Assembly (NCBI GenBank): GCA_016202865.1
Contig: JACQNV010000010.1
Location: 1 to 42,271, forward strand
Source of the DNA: Candidatus Aenigmatarchaeota archaeon
GTDB taxonomy: Archaea; Aenigmatarchaeota; Aenigmatarchaeia; QMZP01; JACQNV01
DNA length: 42,271 nt
Reading direction: 5' to 3'
Positions within the stretch are counted from its first letter, which is position 1. Every line of letters starts with the position of its first letter. Of the stretch, positions 9,528 through 18,091 are shown in pieces. The translations under genes were made by a program, and so were the position numbers. The notes under the pieces are model-generated. The model saw only the letters and a list, made by a program, of their open reading frames with translations, was not told the origin of the DNA and did not search any database.

Positions 9528-11635
9528 GATTGAAAATATTGTCTTTGGTGTTGGTCTTGATAGTTTCCAGTTCAAGCTTAGCTATGGCAATCGAGATTGA
9601 CTTGGTTTATAACAATAATGCAGTCAGTTCAGCGGTTTTTGATAGGTCAAAATTTTTTGACAAAAGTCTTGTAGTAAACAATAACACTCTGCATATTTCA
9701 GTCTCAGGAAAAAACAATATTTCAATAAGTAGCATACTGCTATTCTTGTGTAAAGATAAAGCGCCAGATGCCTGCGACTTTTCAAACCCTATAGAATATG
9801 AGAGGTTTGTGGAAACCGATTTTTACCTGAATGACATATCCAATAACAACAGGGCAAATATACTTACATTGGTTAAGGCAGGTGAAAGCTGGATAGGTGC
9901 GTGGGATTCAATAGAAAATGGTGTTTGGAAAACAGGTGAAACAGACAATTTAAATCTATACCTAAAACATGATGTTGGTTCTGACTTGAAAGTCGCAATA
10001 GAGAGCCTAGGTTCCATACCAACAAACTCTGTGGAAAAAGCAGATTTTTCGGGCAAACCGCTTTATATTCTAGAAGGCAAGAAATCAATAGGCCTATTCA
10101 AAAAGGATAAAATTAATATAACATCATCTTTCTCTTCAAACAAAGTCGACTTGAAAAAAGGATATACATTTGTTTTCCCTACAGGCAACCAAATAAACAA
10201 CCCAATAACCCTATTCAACACCCCTGAGCTTTGCGGTAATTTGAAGTGTGATATTGGAGAAACCTTCAACACATGTTGGCAGGATTGCGCATGTTCAGCT
10301 GGACTAGTAAACACACCTCACGGTTGTGTCCCTGAAACAGATTTAAAATTGAACATTGAAAGCAAAAACAGGGGCGAATTTAACTGCTTTATTCCACCTG
10401 ATATACAAGCTTTCCAAAACATTGGCGGTTGTGTATTTACTGATGACTTTGAAATAAAATTGAAAATAAACAATACACCGACAACATATTTGCTAAACCC
10501 CCCATACTTCTATCTGGGTGGGCAATCTTACCCAGTGGCTGGGCGAGGAACATGCACAGAGATAGGCGATTCATATCAAATAGTTGAGAACAACTTTTCC
10601 TCTGCTCCAACAATAGTCTACAACGCCTCTGAATTTTCCTGTAACCTTTATTTTCCACCGCTTGAAAGAGATGAAGAGTTTAATGAAACCCTGGCCTTCT
10701 CCATGATATTCCCAATAACAACGAAAGAAGGAAACAAAACAGAAACACATGAACTGACAGCAACAACAGGATTGGACATATCAGGCACAAGCTTGAGGTT
10801 GGACTTGACAGATCTTCAAGATTTAGCCAAAAAGAAAGCAGAATTGGAAAAGCAACATAGGGAACTCAATAAATACCAGTATTGGCTTTCAATCGCCGAG
10901 CTAACATATGAGGCTGTGAAAATAGCCTTGGATGGTTGCTGCGCCTCTGTAATAGGATCTGTCTTCTGTTGTGGTGCAGTTACTTTCTGGACACCCGTTG
11001 TTTTTGGTTTGCATCTTGCTAATGCTGCGTATGGCATCTACATGGACAGAAAATACGATAAAAAAGTGGATGAGGTGAAAGAATATGCTCAAGGAAAAGT
11101 TCAAGAGTCTGCTATAGAAGCAAAAATAGAAATTGCGCAGAATATTCCGAACCTTGTATGGGTTAATGGAGCAAAATCAGGGCCTTATACAGGAACTGTT
11201 TGCGGCCAGGAAAATGTTGAGGTCTGGTATAACTTTGAATCCTTTGGCTGCTCTCAACGCGACGGGTTGTGGTTCAATTTCAATAATGTGACAAGGCCTC
11301 AATGCGATTGTCAGCAATTTGAATGGATAAGCGAGAATATGGAAGGGCCAATATGCGATTGTAATCAGGTATCGACATCATTCTCCTGGATCAAGAAAGA
11401 TATTAATGGAAAAGAGACAGGAATGAGAAAATATAATCAGAAAGGCGCGCATCTTTTATTGAATACAACAGCAGATAAACTGTTCAAAAAAAACAATATA
11501 CTCAATATAACAACATTCTGCTCAACAGGACAGATAGAAGCAATAGCTGAGGAAGCCGGTTTTAGTTTGGGTCCTGATATCGGAGATGTAACAGCAGAAT
11601 TCGAGTTGGTAAATTATAATTCAACATGTCAATAA
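9524..11635 (+). CDS. Secreted surface protein (cassette 2, gene 2)
   Basis: 703 residues from the ATG at 9524, which forms ATGA with the previous stop; a TTG three codons upstream is less likely. The signal peptide runs to about residue 23. The ITLFNTPELCG...GE...C-x-x-D-C-A-C motif near residues 225-255 matches the 1,329-residue paralog at 2067. About residues 430-450 are charged and coiled-coil-like, followed by a hydrophobic, Cys-rich stretch with two CC pairs near 470-510 that may enter the membrane. The C-terminal third has further Cys pairs. The paralog's long Gly/Ala/Thr-rich middle is absent, which explains much of the size difference. The end overlaps the next gene by 10 bases. Confidence 0.78.
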   Translation: MRLKILSLVLVLIVSSSSLAMAIEIDLVYNNNAVSSAVFDRSKFFDKSLVVNNNTLHISVSGKNNISISSILLFLCKDKAPDACDFSNPIEYERFVETDFYLNDISNNNRANILTLVKAGESWIGAWDSIENGVWKTGETDNLNLYLKHDVGSDLKVAIESLGSIPTNSVEKADFSGKPLYILEGKKSIGLFKKDKINITSSFSSNKVDLKKGYTFVFPTGNQINNPITLFNTPELCGNLKCDIGETFNTCWQDCACSAGLVNTPHGCVPETDLKLNIESKNRGEFNCFIPPDIQAFQNIGGCVFTDDFEIKLKINNTPTTYLLNPPYFYLGGQSYPVAGRGTCTEIGDSYQIVENNFSSAPTIVYNASEFSCNLYFPPLERDEEFNETLAFSMIFPITTKEGNKTETHELTATTGLDISGTSLRLDLTDLQDLAKKKAELEKQHRELNKYQYWLSIAELTYEAVKIALDGCCASVIGSVFCCGAVTFWTPVVFGLHLANAAYGIYMDRKYDKKVDEVKEYAQGKVQESAIEAKIEIAQNIPNLVWVNGAKSGPYTGTVCGQENVEVWYNFESFGCSQRDGLWFNFNNVTRPQCDCQQFEWISENMEGPICDCNQVSTSFSWIKKDINGKETGMRKYNQKGAHLLLNTTADKLFKKNNILNITTFCSTGQIEAIAEEAGFSLGPDIGDVTAEFELVNYNSTCQ

Positions 11636-13053
11636 AATATTTAATCCCAATAACTGTAGTTTTCACACTTTTGATTAGCCTAACCTCTGTGCGAGCTTAC
11701 TTGGAGACAAACTTCTATTTTACAATGGCTCCAAATTCCACATATTGCCTATCCACAATATTGCCGTCAGATCTAGGTTTCCTTGAAGATGACAAATATA
11801 CAATGGCGATAGACAGCGGTTTTGAAACAAACATAAACTTTATAGAGACAGAAGCCGGAAAAAACAACGCAATAAAAGTCCCAATATGCTTCTCATCCAA
11901 GAACAAAAATAATGGCGAGTTTGCAGATTATAAAATCAGGACATCTGGAACAAAGTTCTCACCGTTTGAATGGAAAGGTGGAATTTGCGTATCCAATAAA
12001 ACACAAGACACCGACAAGGACTCATCAAAATATGAAAAAAATCCTTGCGAAATAGTGAACGGTCTGAGCGATCTGTTCTGGATGGATATTTTTCCAGAGC
12101 AAGCCATAACTGTTCCTGGACAAGAAGAGACTTTCTATATAGAAATCCTACCGTCTGTGGACATGGAGATAGATTTGACAATAAACAGCAACGCCGGCAT
12201 TAACATAAACAATTCTTATCTGCGATTAAAACAGTATGAAAGAAAGCAAATAGAGTTAAGGGTAAATCCAACCCTAAAAGGAGAGTATTATCTAAACGCA
12301 ACAGCAAAAGCCATATTCAACAGGCAGTATTGTGATCTGCCTTTCTGTAAAAAAGAGATCGGCGCGAAAATCCTTGTAGACGGCGGCAAAAAAATCCAGG
12401 GCTGGTCATTCCTTGTTCTCCCGCGTTTCTTATCTGCCTACAACCAAAAACCAATAGAATATGTGGCCATAATAGAAAACAATCAAGAGGACAGAAACTT
12501 CTCAATAGATTTGGGTTTGCCGCCAGGTTTATTATCTGACACGAAAAGTATTTCAGGCATTGTTAGAAAGAGCGAAAGAAAGGAGTTCAGATTTAACATA
12601 ACCTTTGCAGAAAATATCCCGCAAAAATACACAATTGATTTTACAGCAACAAGGGGACGAAATAGGTCTGCAGGCCTATTTCCAGCTGAGGGAGACACTG
12701 AAAGGGTTTTGACAGCTTTCCTATCTCTCTACGAATCTGCAGATGATTTAAAATCCCAATGGAATTCAATAAGGGACCAAGTAGACGACAAGACGCGTGC
12801 TGAAATAGATGATTTGGTGAACAAATATTTGATAGATCTCAAAGATGGGGGGTTCAGTCCAGATGATTATACAAAGATAAGAAACAAAATAAATGAAACA
12901 TCAACTAAAACGAAAACAGAAAAAACACCAGCATCCACAACAAGTCCAGCAAACCAATCAGAACAAATGCCTGTGGTTGTTCTTATCTTGATTCCAGTAG
13001 TCGTGATTATAATCCTTTTAGTTTTAATGTTCGCAAGAAGAAAGCGAGTTTAA
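11626..13053 (+). CDS. C-terminally anchored surface protein (cassette 2, gene 3)
   Basis: 475 residues: signal peptide (about 1-25), ectodomain with GGIC...NPCEIVNG and FCKK motifs also present in the 465-residue paralog at 6131, a Thr/Ser-rich linker, a transmembrane helix at about 448-470 and a short basic end (ARRKRV). Unlike the paralog it has no acidic tail. Residues about 343-355 (GRNRSAGLFPA) are encoded by palindromic element copy B, read in frame; the paralog has unrelated residues there. The start ATG lies inside the 3' end of the preceding gene, so the three cassette 2 genes form one coupled operon. Confidence 0.8.
   Translation: MSIKYLIPITVVFTLLISLTSVRAYLETNFYFTMAPNSTYCLSTILPSDLGFLEDDKYTMAIDSGFETNINFIETEAGKNNAIKVPICFSSKNKNNGEFADYKIRTSGTKFSPFEWKGGICVSNKTQDTDKDSSKYEKNPCEIVNGLSDLFWMDIFPEQAITVPGQEETFYIEILPSVDMEIDLTINSNAGININNSYLRLKQYERKQIELRVNPTLKGEYYLNATAKAIFNRQYCDLPFCKKEIGAKILVDGGKKIQGWSFLVLPRFLSAYNQKPIEYVAIIENNQEDRNFSIDLGLPPGLLSDTKSISGIVRKSERKEFRFNITFAENIPQKYTIDFTATRGRNRSAGLFPAEGDTERVLTAFLSLYESADDLKSQWNSIRDQVDDKTRAEIDDLVNKYLIDLKDGGFSPDDYTKIRNKINETSTKTKTEKTPASTTSPANQSEQMPVVVLILIPVVVIIILLVLMFARRKRV
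12652..12687 (+). repeat. Palindromic element, copy B (inside a coding region)
   Basis: AGGGGAC, a 24-bp near-palindromic core (12659-12682, half-site GAAATAGGTCTG with one mismatch in the second arm), then CAGCT. It is read in frame as part of the 475-residue surface protein, adding R-N-R-S-A-G-L-F. Confidence 0.8.
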
Positions 13054-13061
13054 TATTTTAT

Positions 13062-14825
13062 CTATTTATCGTACTCCTCTTCTTCACCATAGCCTTCCTC
13101 CTCATATTGCTCTTCATCTTCTGCTGAAGGTTTCTTTTTTAAAATCTTTTTCTTGACTATAATGAAAGCAAGAACGGCTATGATAATCACAATCACTACT
13201 AACAAAATTGGGAACTCGCCCTGTGTTGTTGCGGTCTTTGGTGCCCCAGAAGAAAGTATGGATTTGGCCAATGAGAATTTAGATTCGGCCTGCTGCAAAA
13301 GGATTGTAGCTGTTTGATAATCGCCTGCCTGCTGTTTTGTCTTGGAGTTATCTAAATCTAAAAGTATCGGAGCAAAAAACTTGTCAGCCTCGCTTGAAGT
13401 CACACCCTGTTTTGTTAGATTGCCTTTGAACGACCCAACTTCACTTCTGAGTTTGTCTATATCGCTTGTGACATCATCAAAAGCAGAGAATGACAGATAA
13501 ACTATTTTCACACCGCCATCGCTTTTTATCTTAACTTTTCCAGTATAATCTCCTGGATTGGTTGGTTTTATTGTTATTGTCACTTCTCCAGGGGCAGTGG
13601 ATGTGATAACAGGATTTGGTTGTGTAACTGTTATAATGTCCCCGGTGAAACCTTCAATTTCTGGCTGTTGTAGTGTAAGATTGCCTGCGCCAAGATTCCT
13701 GACAATCAACCTGTTTACAGACTCGTTTCCGGTGAGTATTTTAATGTAAGGTATAACAGGCGGATCAACATCTAGAACAGGTTTGTCAAGAGTTGTTGGT
13801 CCTGCCACTCCGCCTGTAACAGAGATCTTTATATCCAAAGGGACAGTCTTCAAGATAATAGCTGGAACACCGTTAGCTGTCTCAACAATATCAAAGCTGT
13901 CTTTTATAATCAGGCTTTTGTCTGCCCTGACTTTTATCACATATTCGCTTGAATTGCCTGCCTGTAGGCTTTTTGAAACCAGGTCAACAGTAACATACTG
14001 TTTTAGGCTGTCTGACATTGATATGCTCAAGTTAGAATAGCTTGTTGTTGTTGGATTTTTGATTGTAAATTGCCTGTCAACTGTGTCGCCTGCGACAGTT
14101 GTTGTGTCTATTGAGCTGACTGCAATATCCAAGCCTGTCTGTATTGGCGCGCCTGAACCACCACCGATTTCAAAATACATGACATAACCGCCGTTTTTTA
14201 TAGGAGCGCTTGTTGTTTGAGCTTCAAATGCGATGAAATATTTGCCAGAAGTCAGTGTGATATTAATATAATAGTCGCCGGGTCCAGTCCTATATTCTGC
14301 CTGACCGCTTTTTAGTTGTGTTAAATTGTTTGCAGTGTAGAGAGTATAAGTTACATTAGCAGCTACATTCCTAACATAGACAGAGCCTTCAATAAGAGGT
14401 CCGTTTATATTTTTTACAGCCTGAACAACCTGAAGGTCGCTGACATTTAAAATGAAATCAGAAGACTGGTTAAAACCAGGTCCAGCAAGCTGTATGTTAC
14501 CTTGGAATGTGCCTGTTTTCTGTCCAGTTGGTTGTATGAGGGGGTTTGGTCCGCATGTTGCTGTAGAATCATCTGCAAAGAAGCATGCCCATTTACTAGG
14601 ACTTAACATGTTAAAAGAACCAGCTGCTGTTGGGCTGAGATATTTTTGCCATGAAAGCCTGTTACCTGATTGTAATGCCTGTGTTTCCACAACCCAAATA
14701 AATGGTGTGCCGGCTGAAAGCGTTGAAGGAATGGTATATTTTGAAGTGATCTGCGAGGCTTGAGCGTTCACACTAAGCAACAGAACTACGCTTATAATAG
14801 CTACTAAAAGAAGGCTCTTATACAT
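13062..14825 (-). CDS. Anchored surface protein with acidic cytoplasmic tail
   Basis: 587 residues: signal peptide (MYKSLLLVAIISVVLLL...NAQA), a beta-rich ectodomain with several Ig/CARDB-like segments (for example an ISVSSIDTTTVAG-type strand region and a PGDYTGKVKIKSDGG segment), a helical stretch near 455-520, a transmembrane helix at about 535-557, then KKKILKKK and an acidic, Tyr-containing tail. The overall design matches the anchored proteins at 6131 and 31042, but the ectodomain sequence differs. It converges tail to tail with cassette 2. It is likely a cell-envelope structural or adhesion protein; no catalytic motif was recognised. Confidence 0.78.
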   Translation of the reverse strand: MYKSLLLVAIISVVLLLSVNAQASQITSKYTIPSTLSAGTPFIWVVETQALQSGNRLSWQKYLSPTAAGSFNMLSPSKWACFFADDSTATCGPNPLIQPTGQKTGTFQGNIQLAGPGFNQSSDFILNVSDLQVVQAVKNINGPLIEGSVYVRNVAANVTYTLYTANNLTQLKSGQAEYRTGPGDYYINITLTSGKYFIAFEAQTTSAPIKNGGYVMYFEIGGGSGAPIQTGLDIAVSSIDTTTVAGDTVDRQFTIKNPTTTSYSNLSISMSDSLKQYVTVDLVSKSLQAGNSSEYVIKVRADKSLIIKDSFDIVETANGVPAIILKTVPLDIKISVTGGVAGPTTLDKPVLDVDPPVIPYIKILTGNESVNRLIVRNLGAGNLTLQQPEIEGFTGDIITVTQPNPVITSTAPGEVTITIKPTNPGDYTGKVKIKSDGGVKIVYLSFSAFDDVTSDIDKLRSEVGSFKGNLTKQGVTSSEADKFFAPILLDLDNSKTKQQAGDYQTATILLQQAESKFSLAKSILSSGAPKTATTQGEFPILLVVIVIIIAVLAFIIVKKKILKKKPSAEDEEQYEEEGYGEEEEYDK

Positions 14826-14911
14826 ATATAGTATATTGTTGTGACCCCCTTATATTATATATACCAAAGGCCAGCTAAAGGAATTTAAAACCAAAGCCAT
14901 TATATGTGTAT

Positions 14912-15115
14912 ATGTATGAGCATGTCGGGAGCAGAATAATGGATTATGGTGCCCTTGTTGTAGGACTGTCGCTAACAGCCACGGGATTGGGCCTAATGAT
15001 ACAAGATGCATATAGAAGTCGCAAGCTCAAACCAACAAAGCAGGAGATTGATCTTACAATAATAGAATTTGAGAGAGGTGTTGGAATCCATCTCGAAAGA
15101 AAAAATCCTGAATAG
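14912..15115 (+). CDS. Small single-pass membrane protein
   Basis: About 67 residues with one hydrophobic helix (DYGALVVGLSLTATGLGLMI) followed by a charged cytoplasmic-looking tail. TTTAAA at 14884-14889 sits about 25 nt upstream of the ATG at 14912, fitting a leaderless start. GTG 14906 and ATG 14939 are alternatives. It converges with the hydrolase gene, whose stop is two bases away. The family was not recognised. Confidence 0.5.
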   Translation: MYEHVGSRIMDYGALVVGLSLTATGLGLMIQDAYRSRKLKPTKQEIDLTIIEFERGVGIHLERKNPE

Positions 15116-15116
15116 T

Positions 15117-15932
15117 TTACCTGTGCATTTCTATCCAATTTACAGCCAGTTTTATCAGCTTCTCAAATTGTGCGGGTTCTCTAAAATAATGATCAGCGCC
15201 TTCTACTACCTCGAGAGCCTTTTCACCTTTAAGGTTTTTCAGAATCTCCTTGCTCCCCTCAAGAGGAACCAGATCATCCTTGTCGCCATGTAAAATTAAT
15301 GTCGGAATGTCTATCTTTTTTGCCATCTCAATCCCGTTGTATTTCAGGTAATCCTGATAAAAAGTGTAGTTTAGCTTGCAATACTTGTTTGCGGAAATTA
15401 AGTTAACATAAACATAGCCATTTTCCTTGCATTTTTTCATGAGGTCTTTCAATTCCCCTGTGCATAGATCAAGACTTGCTACAGGGGAGCTCAAAACCAG
15501 ATTCTTTATCCTCTTGTCTTTGGTTGTGAGTATTGTAGCTACAAGGCCGCCCAAACTGGAACCGATAAGACTAACCCCTTTCTTCTCCACAAAGCCCAAC
15601 TTCAAGACAAAATCAATTGCGCACCTCAAGTCGTCTACATACTGTGTTATCGTTGTGTTTTCGAAAATACCTTCGCTCTCGCCAATATTTGAAAAGTCAA
15701 ATCTCAGGAAAACAAAACCTTTTTTTGTCAGAGCTTCTGCCAGTGCAAGAGGTTTCGGCCCGTCCTTACATCTACCTCGAAAACCATGTGCAAAGACAAC
15801 AGCTGGAAACAGATCAGCGGATCTGTTTCGTCCCTCATCAGCTCTGAACGGTCCTTTACCTTCTGGTGTGTGCAAAATCCCAACCAATTTCTGTCCTTTG
15901 CTGTTTTTGAAAATAATTTTTTGTTCTGGCAT
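15117..15932 (-). CDS. Alpha/beta hydrolase with in-frame palindromic insert
   Basis: 271 residues of the dienelactone hydrolase/acyl-peptidase-like alpha/beta hydrolase superfamily. The catalytic triad is visible: nucleophile S126 in GSSLGG, acid D219 in HGDKDDLVP and H248 in GADHYF. HGF near residue 51 fits the oxyanion region. It is paralogous to the 257-residue protein at 16517. Against that paralog it carries 13 extra residues (30-42, R-A-D-E-G-R-N-R-S-A-D-L-F) between ...GKGPF and PAVVFAHGF, encoded by palindromic element copy C. The insert precedes the core fold, so activity may survive. TATA and CTAATTCTT elements lie directly upstream. The substrate is unknown. Confidence 0.85.
   Translation of the reverse strand: MPEQKIIFKNSKGQKLVGILHTPEGKGPFRADEGRNRSADLFPAVVFAHGFRGRCKDGPKPLALAEALTKKGFVFLRFDFSNIGESEGIFENTTITQYVDDLRCAIDFVLKLGFVEKKGVSLIGSSLGGLVATILTTKDKRIKNLVLSSPVASLDLCTGELKDLMKKCKENGYVYVNLISANKYCKLNYTFYQDYLKYNGIEMAKKIDIPTLILHGDKDDLVPLEGSKEILKNLKGEKALEVVEGADHYFREPAQFEKLIKLAVNWIEMHR
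15801..15835 (-). repeat. Palindromic element, copy C (inside a coding region)
   Basis: The core at 15806-15829 has perfect 10-bp arms (GAAACAGATC / GATCTGTTTC). On the minus strand it is flanked by AGGGAC and CAGCT as in copies A and B. Compared with B, both arms changed together (TAGG/CCTA versus CAGA/TCTG), so pairing is kept. It is read in frame in the hydrolase gene. Confidence 0.82.
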
Positions 15933-15935
15933 AAT

Positions 15936-15944
15936 AAGAATTAG
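15936..15944 (-). promoter_or_regulatory. CTAATTCTT start-proximal motif
   Basis: Minus-strand CTAATTCTT, three bases before the hydrolase ATG. The same nonamer at the same spacing precedes the genes starting at 20350 and 40023. A TATA-like stretch lies at about 15951-15960, so the motif would sit at the transcription start. Confidence 0.45.
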
Positions 15945-15968
15945 GAAAACAAGTTAATATGCGTCACA

Positions 15969-16495
15969 TCAACGATTTGCGCTTTCTCCTCTTTGTGTAA
16001 TCCTTAAAAGATCTGATTCTGGATCGTAATAAACATCTCTCTCAAGTCCAGCTACGAATTCAGTATAACGGGCTTCCTGAATACTAATTCCGTGTTTTTC
16101 CAAACCGCTAATTATTTCTCTAAGATCTGGTTCCCATCCTGCATTGATAGTAGCCTTTGACATTCTTAAATAAAAACCATGTATTCTGGCCTCCTCAACT
16201 AATCTATCTACGACATTTCCAGTGCATATTTGATTAAAGTTGGTGGGCCCATATTCGCCATTGAAAGAATGCGCAAGCAAAGCCTCATCTCCATAATCCA
16301 AAATTACAGCGCTGCAAGAAGAGAAGCGTTTTGATGTCAATGGGCCTCTGTTGTAGCCAATTTCTCCCCAACCAACATCAACTGTTTGGGGGGGGGGGTA
16401 TGTGTATGTTCAAGTTCGTCACGCAAAGAGTGGCTTGGAGCAACTAACCCGTAGACCAATCCTAAACCTAAAACAAATGCTCTTAAAAGTTTCAT
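15969..16495 (-). pseudogene. Secreted CheD-like protein, interrupted at a poly-C tract
   Basis: The uninterrupted reading frame is 15969-16340 (123 residues, TTG start). Upstream, an ATG at 16495 opens a signal peptide (MKLLRAFVLGLGL... to about S23) that runs through H-T-H-T-Pro into a run of 11 C (16388-16398 on this strand) and goes out of frame. One more C joins both parts into about 175 residues. The joined protein resembles chemoreceptor deamidase CheD: a Cys (C61) and a His 15 residues later (H76), then a distal segment with ...GISI.EARYTEFV.G..RDVYYDPES. as in the CheD C-terminus. CheD is normally cytoplasmic, so a signal peptide is odd. Fold assignment is by pattern only. The tract could be a phase-variation switch, a null mutation or a read error. 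Confidence 0.55.
16388..16398. repeat. 11-base G/C homopolymer
   Basis: A run of 11 G on the plus strand (11 C in the coding strand of the CheD-like gene), the longest G/C homopolymer I noticed in the window. Its length decides whether the signal peptide and the downstream domain are in one frame. Confidence 0.85.
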
Positions 16496-16516
16496 CTTTA
16501 AAATTGATAGTCAAAC

Positions 16517-17290
16517 TTATAACCACTTCTTGAACCAACCCAAAACAAGCTTTAACATTTCTTCCATTGCTTCTTTCCCCTCATATCCATGCTGTGTGTT
16601 TTTGATAATGTGAAGCTCCTTAGGCTGGTTTGCCAAATCAAAATAATCATCAATTTTCCTGCCGACCAAATCATCTTTCTCACCGTGGATTAACATTACT
16701 GGCACATGTATATTCTTGATGATTTCGGGGAAATTATAATTGTCAAAATCCTTCCAAAATTGCGGGCCGATTTTGACAGGTGGCTCGTCCTCATGTTTTA
16801 GGATAGAAATTCCATCTGGATTATAACCACCCCTATACTTTACTATTTTTGCAATCTCAACTCTTGGGTTTTTACAGGAACTCAGCAAAGTAATAGCCTT
16901 TATATTATGGTCACCGCGTGCAACTGTAACAGCTGTTCCAAAAGACATACCAATAATGCCAACCCTTTTTGTGTCGACAAATGGAAGCTTCCTCAGAATT
17001 TCGAGGGCAGAATTCAAATCAGAAACATGACTTGTCAAAGTTGATTTGGAAAAGTCGCCTTCGCTCTCGCCGCACCCAGTGAAGTCAAATTGCAAAGTCA
17101 CAAAACCGTTTTCACAAAGCGTTTTTGCAAGCACATCAAACATGTTTACATTGTCCTCATTTGTCTCATGCATGTGGTAGCCAAAACCGTGGGCTAGAAT
17201 TATGGCTGGAAATTTAGATTTACCAGGAGGAATATTCAAAATTCCAGCTAACTTTTCTCCTTTAGAATTATTGAACTGGATTTTGTGCAT
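16517..17290 (-). CDS. Alpha/beta hydrolase
   Basis: 257 residues, same superfamily as the 271-residue protein at 15117 and clearly its paralog (shared KIxFxNSKGxKLxGIL start, DFxxxGESEG motif). Triad: S116 in GMSFGT, D206 in HGEKDDLVG and H234 in NTQHGYEG. It lacks the palindromic-element insert, so it serves as the uninterrupted reference. The start overlaps the end of the upstream PRTase-like gene by 23 bases, suggesting one transcript with the PRTase genes. No signal peptide, so cytoplasmic. Substrate unknown; esterase or acyl hydrolase activity is inferred from family. Confidence 0.85.
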   Translation of the reverse strand: MHKIQFNNSKGEKLAGILNIPPGKSKFPAIILAHGFGYHMHETNEDNVNMFDVLAKTLCENGFVTLQFDFTGCGESEGDFSKSTLTSHVSDLNSALEILRKLPFVDTKRVGIIGMSFGTAVTVARGDHNIKAITLLSSCKNPRVEIAKIVKYRGGYNPDGISILKHEDEPPVKIGPQFWKDFDNYNFPEIIKNIHVPVMLIHGEKDDLVGRKIDDYFDLANQPKELHIIKNTQHGYEGKEAMEEMLKLVLGWFKKWL

Positions 17291-18083
17291 CTAGAGCCTC
17301 TGGTACTGTGAATTCTGGTTGTTTAATTGAAGCAGTATTCCTAAACTCGCCATTTTCATAAATAACAAGTGACTTAAAATCTATGTCGTGTTGTGCAAGA
17401 ACCTCCCTACCATGGTATGTCTCTCCCCTCCAATTAATCAGCTCAACTACACATGCAAGACCAACTGTTTGTATACCCAATTCATCTAACATCTCGGCAG
17501 TAGCTAATGCCTTTTTACCGTCCTCTACAAAACCATCAACCAAAAGAGCTCTCGGCCTCTCTGCTTCTTTAATCAGTTCCACATGCCTATCGTTTACAGC
17601 TAGCTCACCTCCCCTTAAAGGGACTCCTGAATATATCTCAGCTCTTCTTCTGGCAGCTATTGGCTCATAGTCTTCATGCAACCATCTAGTTAATTCTCTT
17701 TCTATTTGAAGATGTTTCCTGCTTACCCTCCCACTAGCTGTCTTAGTTCCGTCTGGTTGAATAGGCTCTTGTATATACAAGCCTATTTCAAATTCACTCT
17801 GATCAAGTTTCGTACCTTTTTCTATGTAAATACATGATATGTCAAAATCTGAAAAATCAGCCAAGCTCCCCCCTAACTTGTGACCTTTGTTTGGAAGAGC
17901 AACAACAACATCAAAAATAGGTTTGCCGTTGTCTGTCCAATCAGAAGACATGCAAGTAAGAGCCATCCGCCTTACTGGACCATAAAAAAGGAGGCGCTCT
18001 ATAAACACATAGGGTCTTCCATCCTTCACACCAAGCTTAACATATCTCTTAAAATCAGTCAGGCTGTGTGGTTCTGATTGCAT
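17268..18083 (-). CDS. Divergent phosphoribosyltransferase-like protein
   Basis: 271 residues from the ATG at 18083; a TTG at 18095 would overlap the preceding APRT gene. Residues 179-195 (RALLVDGFVEDGKKALATA) align with the PRPP-binding loop of type I PRTases (hydrophobic-D-D-x-x-x-T-G), but the second acid and the TG pair are altered. An ALPNKGHKLGGSLAD segment (62-76) resembles the loop that binds pyrophosphate. It lies directly after APRT (8-base gap) and overlaps the hydrolase gene. It may be an orotate/hypoxanthine-PRTase relative with changed chemistry or a regulatory PRTase. Moderate confidence in the fold; none in the substrate. Confidence 0.55.
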   Translation of the reverse strand: MQSEPHSLTDFKRYVKLGVKDGRPYVFIERLLFYGPVRRMALTCMSSDWTDNGKPIFDVVVALPNKGHKLGGSLADFSDFDISCIYIEKGTKLDQSEFEIGLYIQEPIQPDGTKTASGRVSRKHLQIERELTRWLHEDYEPIAARRRAEIYSGVPLRGGELAVNDRHVELIKEAERPRALLVDGFVEDGKKALATAEMLDELGIQTVGLACVVELINWRGETYHGREVLAQHDIDFKSLVIYENGEFRNTASIKQPEFTVPEALDAQNPVQ

Positions 18084-18091
18084 ATAAAAAA

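Noticed and set aside
2067..11635. Dockerin/EF-hand calcium site in the GE...C..DC.C motifs
   Set aside because: The spacing does not give a full D-x-D-x-D-G loop in both paralogs; kept only as a Cys-rich motif.
12483..12698. Minus-strand frame containing GNRPADLFRP
   Set aside because: Shadow of element copy B inside the surface protein gene; no start signals of its own.
15427..15957. Plus-strand frame of 176 codons opposite the hydrolase
   Set aside because: It is antisense to a gene with a complete catalytic triad. Its GNRSADLFRP segment arises because the palindromic element reads similarly on both strands.
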